DNA of 64,000 nucleotides, taken from Bacteroidota bacterium (GTDB taxonomy: Bacteria > Bacteroidota > Bacteroidia > Chitinophagales > Chitinophagaceae). Of the stretch, positions 35,837 through 44,636 are shown in pieces. The notes under the pieces are model-generated. The model had not been told where the DNA came from and ran no database searches. It was given only the letters and a program-made list of their open reading frames with translations. Position 1 is the first letter of the stretch. Every line of letters starts with the position of its first letter. The stretch covers positions 1 through 64,000 of the forward strand of contig JABDCE010000004.1 of assembly GCA_013288285.1 (NCBI GenBank), in the 5' to 3' direction. The position numbers were made by a program, and so were the translations under genes.

Positions 35837-37501
35837 CTATTTTGAAATAAGTTTGTAGCCAATTGTGAAACGGAAGTAAGTAGAGGCTAATGGGCCGTTT
35901 ACATCATATCCACCTATTGTGGCCGACTTTGCATCCGTTTTTTGTGCCAGCACATCAAACAGCCACCTGTGTGTAAATTCGTAACTGAATCCCAGCATAT
36001 AACCTAAGCGTATAATGCCACCTCCGTGTTGGTTAGCAAATTCCGGAGCAGTGTAAGTGCTATATGAGTTGCCGGCATAAGTGATCACAGCGCTTGTGGG
36101 TAATGGCGCCTGGTTTGTTTTAGTAGAGGAAACTACATTGGCAGTATCTGAAATACCTATACTGGGTGATGTCAAGGTATGCTCAGTAATGGTCGTCAGT
36201 TTGCTGTAGTTTATATTCACGCCGCCATAGAGCGCGAATGTTTTGGTTAGCTTGTATTTCAGCAAAATTGGTAGTTCATATTCGGTATAAGTGCCGCCAA
36301 AAGTATTGGACTTGACAACAGTGTCATGCGATTGCTTATAAGCATATGGCGTTATGTACAGGGATGGCGTGGTGCCGCCTGTAACGGGGTAAACCGGTAC
36401 AGGTGCTCCTGCCTGGATAGCAGTAGTATTACTGTCACCATGTGCATTTATGTACGATTTAGGGTCACCTATGTTCACCGTATATACAGTAGCATACTTA
36501 ACAGCCGGCTGCAGCATAATGGCAAATTTGGGCGATAGATTGTATTGTATATAAGGAGATACCAGGTATTTTCTAGCGGCATCGCTGTTTGCCCATGCTT
36601 CAAAACCAGCCTTCACACCTGCTTCAAACCTGTCAAATATCGGGCGTGGTTTGCTGATCTTTGGCTGCTCTGGCAGTTCGGGTTGGTCGGTTGCAGTTGC
36701 TTTCAATGCAGCTTGTTCTTTGCTTATACTTTGTGATTTGGTGTCAGCTCCCGGTACTCCCTTAAAATTACTGAGTCTTGGAGCGCTGTTCAGTACAACT
36801 GGTTCATTTTCAGCATCATTTGATGGATTATCTGAAGTATGATTGTTGTTTGTGGCAGTAGCCATAGCTGTGCTCCCGGACGTTTTAGTCGATGTGCCGG
36901 CTTGCGGCACTACCACCGCTTGTTGTTGTCTTGCAGTGGAGTGGGGGGTAGTCTTGGCTACACCGGGCTGTTTGGTGTGTGTAGTTGATGCAGTAGCTTG
37001 TTTTATCGGGGTTGCAGGGGCTGGTTGATTATTTGTAGTCGTTGTTTCAGAGGTTTCAGTTTTTACGTTATTTGTTGTGGTTGTTTTTGGTGTTTCTGTT
37101 GTTACGGTATTTGCAGTAGTAGTTTTTGGAGTTTCGGTGGTCAGGTTATTTTCAGTATTCGTCGTCGGTTTTGTTTCAGCAGGCTGGGTAGTGTTTCTGT
37201 TCTTTGGTGTAATAGCTACAGGGGCCGCATCCTGTACCATAGCCACCGGGTTTTGTCCGGGCGTCACAGCTGCCTTGTCCGCGCTGCCGGATAATACACG
37301 GGCCACGGAAACGCTCAGCACAGTGCCGAGCAGCAATAAGCCCAAATAGCCGAGCCTGCGGTAGCCGGTACGCCTGCCGGCGTCGGGCATCCCATTTAAA
37401 CTTTTTTCAAGGGCATCCCATGCGGCGGGAGGCGGAGTTTCGGTGTAGCCACCTAACTTTTCCTTAAAAAGGTCATCAATGTGTTTTTTATTCTTTTCCA
37501 T
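35837..37501 (-). CDS. Hybrid anti-sigma-like / outer-membrane beta-barrel-like protein
   Basis: The 554-residue protein starts with a cytoplasmic-type segment (1-48, with DDLFKEKLGGYTETPPPAAWDALEKSL), one membrane segment (about 50-70), then a long Thr/Asn/Pro-rich linker (about 95-250) with a 13-residue tandem repeat. The C-terminal half (about 285-554: FDRFEAGVKAGFEAWANSDAARKYLVSPYIQYNLSPK ... STYFRFTIGYKLISK) looks like a small beta-barrel of porin type, ending in alternating aromatic residues. It sits 2 bases behind an ECF sigma gene, which suggests its N-terminal part restrains that sigma factor, while the linker spans the periplasm. This spanning role is inference; the family is common in Bacteroidota but little studied. 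Confidence 0.75.
   Translation of the reverse strand: MEKNKKHIDDLFKEKLGGYTETPPPAAWDALEKSLNGMPDAGRRTGYRRLGYLGLLLLGTVLSVSVARVLSGSADKAAVTPGQNPVAMVQDAAPVAITPKNRNTTQPAETKPTTNTENNLTTETPKTTTANTVTTETPKTTTTNNVKTETSETTTTNNQPAPATPIKQATASTTHTKQPGVAKTTPHSTARQQQAVVVPQAGTSTKTSGSTAMATATNNNHTSDNPSNDAENEPVVLNSAPRLSNFKGVPGADTKSQSISKEQAALKATATDQPELPEQPKISKPRPIFDRFEAGVKAGFEAWANSDAARKYLVSPYIQYNLSPKFAIMLQPAVKYATVYTVNIGDPKSYINAHGDSNTTAIQAGAPVPVYPVTGGTTPSLYITPYAYKQSHDTVVKSNTFGGTYTEYELPILLKYKLTKTFALYGGVNINYSKLTTITEHTLTSPSIGISDTANVVSSTKTNQAPLPTSAVITYAGNSYSTYTAPEFANQHGGGIIRLGYMLGFSYEFTHRWLFDVLAQKTDAKSATIGGYDVNGPLASTYFRFTIGYKLISK
37025..37141 (-). repeat. Three tandem 39-bp coding repeats
   Basis: These encode residues 121-159 of the hybrid membrane protein: TTETPKTTTANTV, TTETPKTTTTNNV and KTETSETTTTNNQ. 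Repeat number could vary between strains and change linker length. Confidence 0.85.
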
Positions 37502-37503
37502 AA

Positions 37504-38097
37504 TTACTTCCTGATAGAATTAATTTTTTCTTTCAATCTTCGCCGGGCGTCGTTCAGGTGCCAGCGGCTGTTATTTTCATTTATATTTAAAATAGCTGCT
37601 ATATCTTTATGAGAATAATTTTCGAATACAAATAGGTTAAAAACCAACCGGTGTGTGTCTGGGATAGAATCAATTATCCGCAACAACTCTTTGTGCGATA
37701 ATTTTTCTACTGATTCACTATTCACATACACATCATCGGGCTGCATTTCTTTAAAATCATGCTCATGTTTTATGTTCTTTCTCAGGTGGTCGGTGACTGT
37801 ATTTACAACCAGTCTCCTGATCCACCCTTCGAAGGACCCCTGGAACGAGTATTGGCCAAGCTTTGTAAAGATCTTCAGAAAACAGTCATTCAATACTTCC
37901 TGCGCCGCCTGCTCACTATTATACAAGTACCGCCTGATAACACCGTAAACAGCCGGCGAGTAATGATCATAGAGTTTTTTCTGTGCGCTGCGTGATCCGG
38001 CAATACAATCCTTCACCAGTACACTGAGTTCGCTGTGTCCACCGGCGCTCTCTTCTGGTATAATGTATTGACCACTTATATTGATTGTTTCAGACAA
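37504..38097 (-). CDS. ECF (sigma-70 family, group 4) RNA polymerase sigma factor
   Basis: The 197-residue protein has region 2 (about 28-100: LYDHYSPAVYGVIRRYL, AAQEVLNDCFLKIFTKL, FEGWIRRLVVNTVTDHLR) and region 4 (about 135-190: IPDTHRLVFNLFVFENYSHKDIAAILNINENNSRWHLNDARRRLKEKI), with no region 1 or 3. It directs RNA polymerase to a special promoter set. The hybrid membrane protein starts 2 bases after its stop codon and is the likely regulator. The 280-base upstream region carries a 9-bp inverted repeat (38175-38210). Confidence 0.93.
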   Translation of the reverse strand: MSETINISGQYIIPEESAGGHSELSVLVKDCIAGSRSAQKKLYDHYSPAVYGVIRRYLYNSEQAAQEVLNDCFLKIFTKLGQYSFQGSFEGWIRRLVVNTVTDHLRKNIKHEHDFKEMQPDDVYVNSESVEKLSHKELLRIIDSIPDTHRLVFNLFVFENYSHKDIAAILNINENNSRWHLNDARRRLKEKINSIRK

Positions 38098-38174
38098 CGC
38101 ATTATAAATTTTAGTTCATCTGGCAGCCTAACAAACTTTCAGTTAATACTATAGACGAGATATGCATGACGATT

Positions 38175-38210
38175 GTTAGTACCCCAAAAAAATATTTCTA
38201 AGGTACTAAC
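38175..38210. promoter_or_regulatory. Inverted repeat upstream of the ECF sigma gene
   Basis: GTTAGTACC (38175-38183) and GGTACTAAC (38202-38210) are perfect 9-base arms around an 18-base AT-rich spacer, 78 bases upstream of the sigma start. It could be an operator or an RNA hairpin. Confidence 0.55.
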
Positions 38211-38376
38211 ATTTATTGGGGATTGCTCGTCAATGCTACTAGCCATAAGTGTGCCTGTTCTACATATTTTATTTTAGTATAATTATTGTCGCTAATAAAA
38301 AATAATATAGAACAACGAAGAGTGCGGCGGTAATTTGGTTAAATTGCGGTTTGTTTTGTTATAAATAGTTTTTTAG

Positions 38377-39276
38377 ATGAGAACAAGGATATTTTGGATC
38401 ATATTTACGCTACTTAAGATTAGTTTGCTTTCCGGTGCTTATGCTCAGACCGCAGTGACCACATTGCATGAAAATTTTGATGTGGCTTGCGTTTATACCA
38501 CCGGTTTTGCTACAAACTGGATGTCTTTCAATCCCATTGCGTCTACCAGTCCCCAGGGTGCCTGGACTTGCAATCCACAGGATGGCAACTTCGGTACACC
38601 CGGTATGGAATGTACCGGTGTGTGGAGTGCTGATTTTCACCTGGATACTTCTTATCTCATTACGCCAAAGCTGGACCTGTCGGGTTATACCGATTCTGTT
38701 TTCCTCAGGTTTGATCTCAAAACAACCAAAGTATATCTGGGGGCCAAACTATCGGTAGTACATACAGACAATCCGCCTCCTTTTTCTGATACTACTCATT
38801 TCGATAGCACTCATACTTATTCCGAAATGACACCTGCCATTAGCACTAACGACTCTTCGAACTGGGTGACGCACCAGATCAATATTACTGCTTTGAAAAC
38901 GATGACCCCGCTCTACCTGACGTTTATGTACACATCTCCGGCGACTTCAGGCAGTATCTGGTACCTCGACAATGTAGAGATCACCACTTCTTCCATGGTT
39001 GATATTCACAATATTCCCAACCAGTATATGCCATTAACAGTGATAGGTAACAGCAAAAAGAACGAGATCAACATAGCATTTAGTACCCCCAGTCTCGCAA
39101 CCTGCGATCTTTCTATTTTTGACATGTTGGGAAAATGTGTACATTCGGAAAAAATTAACAGCTCCGCAGGGGAGCAGCATTACGCAATACATGGGTTGGA
39201 TCTGCAAAGTGGGTTGTATTGCATAAAGCTGGGAAATGAATACAACTACGGTGTTGCGAAAGTAATGATCCCGTAA
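38377..39276 (+). CDS. Secreted protein with T9SS sorting tail, paralog of the next gene
   Basis: The 299-residue protein has a signal peptide (about 1-23, ending AYAQ), a lectin-like beta-sandwich of the MAM/choice-of-anchor J type (about 28-200: NFDVACVYTTGFATNWMSFNP, FHLDTSYLITPKLDLSGYTDSVFLRFDLKT, IWYLDNVEI) and a C-terminal type IX sorting domain (about 225-299: CDLSIFDMLGKCV, LQSGLYCIKL). It should be exported to the surface. Function unknown; the jelly-roll part may bind sugar. It is followed 31 bases later by a close paralog. Confidence 0.82.
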   Translation: MRTRIFWIIFTLLKISLLSGAYAQTAVTTLHENFDVACVYTTGFATNWMSFNPIASTSPQGAWTCNPQDGNFGTPGMECTGVWSADFHLDTSYLITPKLDLSGYTDSVFLRFDLKTTKVYLGAKLSVVHTDNPPPFSDTTHFDSTHTYSEMTPAISTNDSSNWVTHQINITALKTMTPLYLTFMYTSPATSGSIWYLDNVEITTSSMVDIHNIPNQYMPLTVIGNSKKNEINIAFSTPSLATCDLSIFDMLGKCVHSEKINSSAGEQHYAIHGLDLQSGLYCIKLGNEYNYGVAKVMIP

Positions 39277-39307
39277 TTTTTTTGATAATCGTGTTTAGGC
39301 ACACACT

Positions 39308-40195
39308 ATGGAAAGGCAATTGCTTATGAGAACTATAGGCCGTCTGGTAGTTGTTATTGCCCTGTTCGCAGGCGTAAGAGCCTATGCCCAGCCTGCAACT
39401 AAGCTCAATCAGAATTTTGACGTACAGTGTGTGTTAAGTACTGACTTTCCTTCAGGCTGGCTCCGATATAATCCGATCCAGACTACTATTCCATTAGGCG
39501 CCTGGAGTTGTACGCCCGAAGGCGGCAGGGACACCACCCCCGGCTTGCAGTGTACCGGCTACTACGACAAAGCGTTTCATCTGGATACGGCATACCTCAT
39601 TTGCCCGCTGCTCAATTTCTCCGGTTATGGTACCAGCAGCGTCTTCTTCCGTTTCGATACCAAAGTGAGCATACCCTCAGGGTCTTCCCTGTCGGTATTT
39701 ACATCGTATACCGATATTTTTTCAGCAGCTGATACAGGCATAGCTGGTATATACCCACCTATGGGCAGCCCCGCCGACACTAACTGGACGACCCGCGAGG
39801 TGGACATAAGCGGCTATAAAGGCAATACCGATTTCTTCCTTGGCTTCAGATATACGTCTACTGATACAAGCGGTACCACATGGTTTATAGACAATATACT
39901 TACGTCTACTTCCCGCTTGTATGTGCCGGTGATAGCCGCCGGGCAACTGCAACTGACACCATTGGGTATAGGTAACAGGAATGGCATTACTTTCTCCTAC
40001 AGTACACCCGATGGTGGCACTTACGACCTTTGCCTCACTGATATGATGGGCCGCATCGTTTACAAGGAACAATTTGTTGCCGGCCAGACCCAAACCACTC
40101 ATTCCATTCCCGCACTGGGCCTCAGAGACGGCATGTACTTTCTGAAGATAGACAATGGTATCAACTATGGTGTAGCCAAAGTGATGGTGCAGTAA
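39308..40195 (+). CDS. Secreted protein with T9SS sorting tail, paralog of the previous gene
   Basis: The 295-residue protein has the same plan as its upstream neighbour: signal peptide (ending AYAQ), NFDVQCVLSTDFPSGWLRYNPIQTT, FHLDTAYLICPLLNFSGYGTSSVFFRFDTKV, TWFIDNI, then YDLCLTDMMGRIVYKEQF and LRDGMYFLKIDNGINYGVAKVMVQ as the T9SS tail. An in-frame ATG seven codons in (MRTIGRL) is an alternative start and gives a more typical signal peptide. The two genes are a tandem duplication and probably one transcript. Confidence 0.8.
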   Translation: MERQLLMRTIGRLVVVIALFAGVRAYAQPATKLNQNFDVQCVLSTDFPSGWLRYNPIQTTIPLGAWSCTPEGGRDTTPGLQCTGYYDKAFHLDTAYLICPLLNFSGYGTSSVFFRFDTKVSIPSGSSLSVFTSYTDIFSAADTGIAGIYPPMGSPADTNWTTREVDISGYKGNTDFFLGFRYTSTDTSGTTWFIDNILTSTSRLYVPVIAAGQLQLTPLGIGNRNGITFSYSTPDGGTYDLCLTDMMGRIVYKEQFVAGQTQTTHSIPALGLRDGMYFLKIDNGINYGVAKVMVQ

Positions 40196-40252
40196 AACCT
40201 TTGGTACCAGTTCCCCCATAAAATCACCTATCAGAATACTCACAGCTTTACT

Positions 40253-40260
40253 TAAGTTTG
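40253..40260 (+). promoter_or_regulatory. -7 promoter element for the DUF885 gene
   Basis: TAAGTTTG matches TAnnTTTG, 17 bases before the ATG at 40278, which would give a short leader. No clear -33 TTG. Confidence 0.45.
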
Positions 40261-40277
40261 CCCATTAATCATTGCGG

Positions 40278-42050
40278 ATGAAAAGAAACAGTATAATATT
40301 CCTGGCTTTAATATTGCTCAGTTACATGAATACAGCCATTGCAAAGACTACAGGCGCATCTGACGATGCGCGGTTCAATGCTTTTAAAGAACGCTGGGCG
40401 CTGGACCTCTGGGCCGTATATCCCGGCTGGGCCAGCTCAGTAGGCTATCATAAATATGACAGCAAACTGGTGATACCTGATGATAAGTCGCGGGCGCGGG
40501 AGCTGGCGTTCTGCAAAACAGGTCTCGACTCGCTTAAAAAGTTCACGATCTCTGCGCTGTCTGATGCGAATAAGACCGACTACCACCTGATAGAGAACCA
40601 ACTAAAATCAGCAGAGTGGGGGATACAGCAGCAAAAAGCCTATCAGTGGGACCCATCGGGATATAATGTCTGCAGCAGCTTTGCAGACATGCTGGGCAAC
40701 GACTATGCACCGGTAGACGAGCGCCTGCGCAACTTCTATATCCGCATGGATGCAATACCTGCATATTACAAGGCCGCAGCGAGTAACATCAAAGACCCCA
40801 CAGCGGAGCATACGGCACTGGCCATAGAGCAGAACCTGGGCGGCATATCAGTCTTCGAGCAAGACCTGCCTGAAGCGCTGGGCAAATGCCACCTGGATAA
40901 AGCAGAACAGGATGCTATTACGGCCAGGGCCAAAGTGGCTGTAGCAGCCATCAAAGCGTATACCGAATGGCTGAAGGGATTGAAGAATGATCACCCCCGC
41001 AGCTTCAGGCTGGGCAAGGAGTTGTACGATGCCAAATTTGCTTACGATATACAATCGGGCTATACGGCCGAAGAAATATACCACAAGGCGCTGCAACATA
41101 AAGATGATCTGCATAAGCAGATGTATGAGATCACTACGCAGCTATGGCCAAAGTATTTCAGTGCTGCACCTATGCCGACTGACCACCTCACCGCTATACG
41201 GCAAATGATAGATACACTATCCCGGAAACATGTAGAGGCTGACTCGTTCCAGGCGGCTATATCGGCGCAGATACCTGTATTGGAAGCCTTTATCAAAAAC
41301 AAAGACCTCATTTACATAGATCCGTCGAAGCCGCTGGTAGTAAGGAAAGAACCGGCCTACATGGCTGGTGTAGCAGGGGCTTCTATAACCTCGCCCGGCC
41401 CCTACGACAAGAACGGCAATACCTACTACAATGTAGGTAGCCTATCAGGATGGGACAAGCAGAAGGCCGAAAGCTACCTGCGTGAGTACAACCACTACAT
41501 ACTACAGATACTCAACATTCACGAGGCCATACCCGGCCATTACACACAGCTGGTGTATGCCAATCGCTCACCAAGTATCATCAAGGCCATACTGGGAAAT
41601 AATGCCATGATAGAGGGCTGGGCGGTATATACCGAACGCATGATGCTGGAGAACGGCTATGATGGCGACCAGGGTATCAACTCTACACATGCATCGCCGG
41701 AGATGTGGCTGATGTACTACAAATGGAACCTGCGCAGCACCTGCAACACCATACTCGATTACAGTGTACACACCAAGAACATGAGCAAGGAAGATGCGAT
41801 GGACCTGCTGGTACGCCAGGCTTTCCAGCAGCAGGCTGAGGCCGAAGGCAAGTGGAAGCGGGTATCTGTAACACAGGTGCAACTCGACTGCTACTTCACG
41901 GGCTATACCGAGATATATGACCTGAGGCAGCAGCTAAAAGTGAAAATGGGCAGCAGCTTTAACCTCAAACAGTTTCACGAAAAATTCCTTAGCTACGGCA
42001 GTGCACCCGTAAAGTATATTAAAGAACTAATGCTAAGTGACAGCAAGTAA
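40278..42050 (+). CDS. DUF885 family metallopeptidase-like protein
   Basis: The roughly 590-residue protein has a signal peptide (about 1-22, ending AIA) and the DUF885 fold related to M32/gluzincin peptidases. The key site is H415-E416-A-I-P-G-H421 followed by YTQ, matching the family's HEAxPGH motif that should bind zinc. EGWAVYTERMM and the C-terminal GSSFNLKQFHEKFLSYGSAPVKYIKELM are also conserved. It is probably a periplasmic or envelope peptidase; the substrate is unknown. A TTG two codons earlier (40272) is possible, but the ATG at 40278 starts a typical signal peptide (MKRNSIIF). Confidence 0.87.
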   Translation: MKRNSIIFLALILLSYMNTAIAKTTGASDDARFNAFKERWALDLWAVYPGWASSVGYHKYDSKLVIPDDKSRARELAFCKTGLDSLKKFTISALSDANKTDYHLIENQLKSAEWGIQQQKAYQWDPSGYNVCSSFADMLGNDYAPVDERLRNFYIRMDAIPAYYKAAASNIKDPTAEHTALAIEQNLGGISVFEQDLPEALGKCHLDKAEQDAITARAKVAVAAIKAYTEWLKGLKNDHPRSFRLGKELYDAKFAYDIQSGYTAEEIYHKALQHKDDLHKQMYEITTQLWPKYFSAAPMPTDHLTAIRQMIDTLSRKHVEADSFQAAISAQIPVLEAFIKNKDLIYIDPSKPLVVRKEPAYMAGVAGASITSPGPYDKNGNTYYNVGSLSGWDKQKAESYLREYNHYILQILNIHEAIPGHYTQLVYANRSPSIIKAILGNNAMIEGWAVYTERMMLENGYDGDQGINSTHASPEMWLMYYKWNLRSTCNTILDYSVHTKNMSKEDAMDLLVRQAFQQQAEAEGKWKRVSVTQVQLDCYFTGYTEIYDLRQQLKVKMGSSFNLKQFHEKFLSYGSAPVKYIKELMLSDSK

Positions 42051-42081
42051 CGCTGCCACTTAGCATTATAATATTGTGCTA

Positions 42082-42870
42082 CTAGTTTACCTGCACTACT
42101 TCATAAGCGTCCTGCCCATTCTGGGATATTGGCTCGTAATAAGTGTTGTTATAGAGCAGGTAGTTCTCGCCGTTGATCACCTGTTGGGTAGCCCCGTCAG
42201 GAAGCTCTGTAACTACTGCGCCTACGGGAGCCGGTACCACGCGGTAAGAGTTGCTCTGACCCAGGTAAAATGCGCCGCCGTAATAGTAGTAAACACCATC
42301 GCCCATATCTATTGTCTGGTAGCCATTTGGCAGGTAGGTAACTACTGCGCCTATAGGTGGCGCTACCACCGAATAGCCGTTGCCGGACGGTGCGTAGTAA
42401 ACGCCCTGGTCGTAATAGTACTGCTGATTGGCGAGTGAAAAATAGATAGCATCTGCGGTAAGTGCTGCGGCAAAATAGCCGAACGGATGCCAGTAAGCAC
42501 CCCATGCATAAGGGTGATATGGATGGTAGTAATAAGGGCGTACGCCGCCATTTACATGGTGGTACACACCTTCATTGCGGGTACCAAATCCGCCACGACC
42601 CGGACGTGCTGCTGCCGGCGCAATCTCGTGACTGCCTATGTTGTGGGCGCCGCCATTAAAGCCACGGCCACCACCAAACACCTGGCTAGGACGTGAGCCG
42701 CCGCCACCAGCACCACCACCTCTGAAGCCACCACCACCGCCCCTGCTGCCACCGCCTCCGCCACCACCGTGGCCAAAACGCTGCGCGGAGCTGCTCTGCG
42801 GAACTGAACAGGCTATAAGGCAAAACATAAATACTATACTGGCTGCTTTTATCTGACTGAAGGTTTTCAT
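42082..42870 (-). CDS. Gly-rich secreted protein with DUF6515-like repeats
   Basis: The 262-residue protein has a signal peptide (about 1-29), a Gly/Arg/Ser-rich stretch (about 33-75, with runs of up to seven glycines), then a Tyr/His/Pro region (YYYHPYHPYAWGAYWHPFGYF) and three repeats of the form PIGAVVTYLPNGYQTIDMGDGVYYYYGGAFYL, PVGAVVTELPDGATQQVINGENYLLYNNTYY. I believe the repeat matches DUF6515, known only as a family. It is exported, possibly to the outer membrane. The start follows the neighbouring DUF2092-like gene by 27 bases, suggesting one transcript. Confidence 0.72.
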   Translation of the reverse strand: MKTFSQIKAASIVFMFCLIACSVPQSSSAQRFGHGGGGGGGSRGGGGGFRGGGAGGGGSRPSQVFGGGRGFNGGAHNIGSHEIAPAAARPGRGGFGTRNEGVYHHVNGGVRPYYYHPYHPYAWGAYWHPFGYFAAALTADAIYFSLANQQYYYDQGVYYAPSGNGYSVVAPPIGAVVTYLPNGYQTIDMGDGVYYYYGGAFYLGQSNSYRVVPAPVGAVVTELPDGATQQVINGENYLLYNNTYYEPISQNGQDAYEVVQVN

Positions 42871-42897
42871 ATTCGAAAATGGTAAGAGATTAAAGAA

Positions 42898-43638
42898 TTA
42901 TTTTTTAGCTGATAAGGGTTTAAGTTTTATTTTCTGCGCATTTGGCGGAGCCCGGAATTCAAATATGCTCTCAGGCAGGGTAGGGTTGATTTGCCAGTCG
43001 CAGTAGGTAGCTTCATATTGCGGGTTCAGCGGCTTGTCGGTATAGACGATCACCATTTTTACCGGCAGGGAGAACGCATCATCTGCTATCCAGAACTGGA
43101 ATGTTTTATCCTTAGCAGTACCGGCGATATGGAAGCAATCCTTGCCATCTACCTTGGTCATGCCTAGCAGCACTATAGTGCGGGCCTCGTTGATGATATC
43201 ATCTACAAAGCCGGGGTACATGAAGTCAGACATAGGGAAAACAATACCGTAGTCTTTATTCATGTAGTCTATCATGTCCATTACGTTCGATGGTACTTTC
43301 ACCTGCGCATAATGGTTTTTATCTACAGAATAGTAGCTGAGCATTTTACCATTATACATCAGGTAGCGGGTACCCTTGTCGCCTTCTGAGCGTACCAGCA
43401 TCTTATCCGGGCCGCCTACGTACACATGCTCCACATCTGAGTGCTTTACCAGGCCCAGCTGCTGGCTGCTCACGTCGTAATTTGATTTTACCGTGGCGCT
43501 GCATGAACCCAGCTGGCCGATCATCTCGCTCATCCTGTCGAGGATGGATACGGCTACGGTATCAAACTGTGACCTCTGCGCTTCCGTACGGCCCGACAAC
43601 AGGCAAGCGACCATAATGAGAAAAAATCCTTTTTTCAT
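42898..43638 (-). CDS. DUF2092 (LolA-like fold) secreted protein
   Basis: The 246-residue protein has a signal peptide (about 1-20, ending TEAQ) and the DUF2092 pattern: ILDRMSEMIGQLGSCSATVKSNYD, YVGGPDKMLVRSEGDKGTRYLMYNGKMLSYY, and KVDGKDCFHIAGTAKDKTFQFWIADDAFSLPVKMVIVY. The fold is the half-barrel of LolA/LolB lipoprotein carriers, so it may hold a lipid or lipoprotein in the periplasm. The gene precedes the Gly-rich protein gene, with which it is probably co-expressed. Confidence 0.8.
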   Translation of the reverse strand: MKKGFFLIMVACLLSGRTEAQRSQFDTVAVSILDRMSEMIGQLGSCSATVKSNYDVSSQQLGLVKHSDVEHVYVGGPDKMLVRSEGDKGTRYLMYNGKMLSYYSVDKNHYAQVKVPSNVMDMIDYMNKDYGIVFPMSDFMYPGFVDDIINEARTIVLLGMTKVDGKDCFHIAGTAKDKTFQFWIADDAFSLPVKMVIVYTDKPLNPQYEATYCDWQINPTLPESIFEFRAPPNAQKIKLKPLSAKK

Positions 43639-43794
43639 TGTGCATTAGTTTTTATAAAAATTCGAAAATGGTATACAAACAGGCGGTTCAATATTCAGAA
43701 ATTGCATACAAAAACCTTGCCACTATTAGTCAGACACTAATTTACTCTGAACGTTTAATCCCTGCAAATTATAGAAATGTTAATGATATTATTA

Positions 43795-44502
43795 TCAATG
43801 TTTCAATATCATATACGCGCTTCTGCCGGCGGCTTTTTCATCTGCACTCGTTTTGTCAGTAGTGGGCTTACTGCTCTTCCTGCCGGTAGCAGTGATGCGT
43901 TTAGGGGTTGCGCCATGCTCCACGAGGTAGTCCTTCACAGCTTCTGCACGCTTCTGTGCCAGGTCTTTATTGGTCGCTTCATCACCTGAATTGTCGGTGG
44001 TGCCTATGATGGTTAGTTTGGCAGCAGGGTCTTTTTCCAGCTCTGCGAGGGCATCGCGGAGTATATCATTATTCTGGTCGGCAATTACATACTTACCGGA
44101 CTCAAACAATATGGGCGTGGCATAATCTACATTGGTGCGCGGGGCCGGAGCCGAGTATGGCGTACGGTCCTTTACAAACCGGTCGTAGGACTTCAACAGG
44201 TCGCGGTACTCATATTGATCGAGCACCTTTTTGTAGTCGGCCATGCGATCAGCGCCGCGGTTGCGCTCAAATACGATCTTATCGGCTACATTAGTGGGCA
44301 GCAGCAGGTAATTGACCAGGGTATCGCGGGTGGCTGTGGACAGCATCTGCTCCAGGCAACTGGTATGGTTGCAGCCCAGCGGCCTGAAGGGAAAATCACG
44401 GCAGTCTTCGCATAGTATGCGCGAGGCCTTAGGGGCCTGCTGGGCAGAGAGTATGCCGTGGCAGCACAATATGGAAGCGATAATGATCAATAGCTTTTTC
44501 AT
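43795..44502 (-). CDS. OmpA-family protein
   Basis: The protein of about 235 residues has a signal peptide (about 1-21, ending LSAQQ), a Cys-containing region (RILCEDCRDFPFRPLGCNHTSCLEQM, four Cys that could form disulfides) and a C-terminal OmpA-like domain (about 125-235: ILFESGKYVIADQNNDILRDALAELEK, IIGTTDNSGDEATNKDLAQKRAEAVKDYLVEHG, RITATGRKS) which binds peptidoglycan. The open frame extends 47 codons up into a repeat-like sequence; the ATG at 44502 (MKKLLIIIAS) is the true start by signal peptide. Confidence 0.88.
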   Translation of the reverse strand: MKKLLIIIASILCCHGILSAQQAPKASRILCEDCRDFPFRPLGCNHTSCLEQMLSTATRDTLVNYLLLPTNVADKIVFERNRGADRMADYKKVLDQYEYRDLLKSYDRFVKDRTPYSAPAPRTNVDYATPILFESGKYVIADQNNDILRDALAELEKDPAAKLTIIGTTDNSGDEATNKDLAQKRAEAVKDYLVEHGATPKRITATGRKSSKPTTDKTSADEKAAGRSAYMILKH

Positions 44503-44586
44503 AAGGCTAATATAGTTACCAAAATTGGAAATCAATAACGAGCCTCTCCCGGCCTCTCCAAGCGAGAGGTGACTGCGAGACGAAAA

Positions 44587-44636
44587 GTGACCCCACCTAT
44601 GCGGAAAGCTTCGGTCGGCAGGCCAAAACTGTACAA
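44587..44636 (+). repeat. Dispersed repeat, copy 2
   Basis: Aligns with 20138-20186 over about 50 bases, sharing AAAAGTGA before it, the block TCGGCAGGC, and the end TGTACAA. It lies in the 274-base region between the OmpA-family and Fic genes, which otherwise holds a short hairpin (CCTCTC ... GAGAGG, near 44556-44571) and nothing else I can name. Confidence 0.65.

Noticed and set aside
42638-42856. Proline-rich small protein on the + strand
   Set aside because: It is the reverse of the poly-glycine coding tract.
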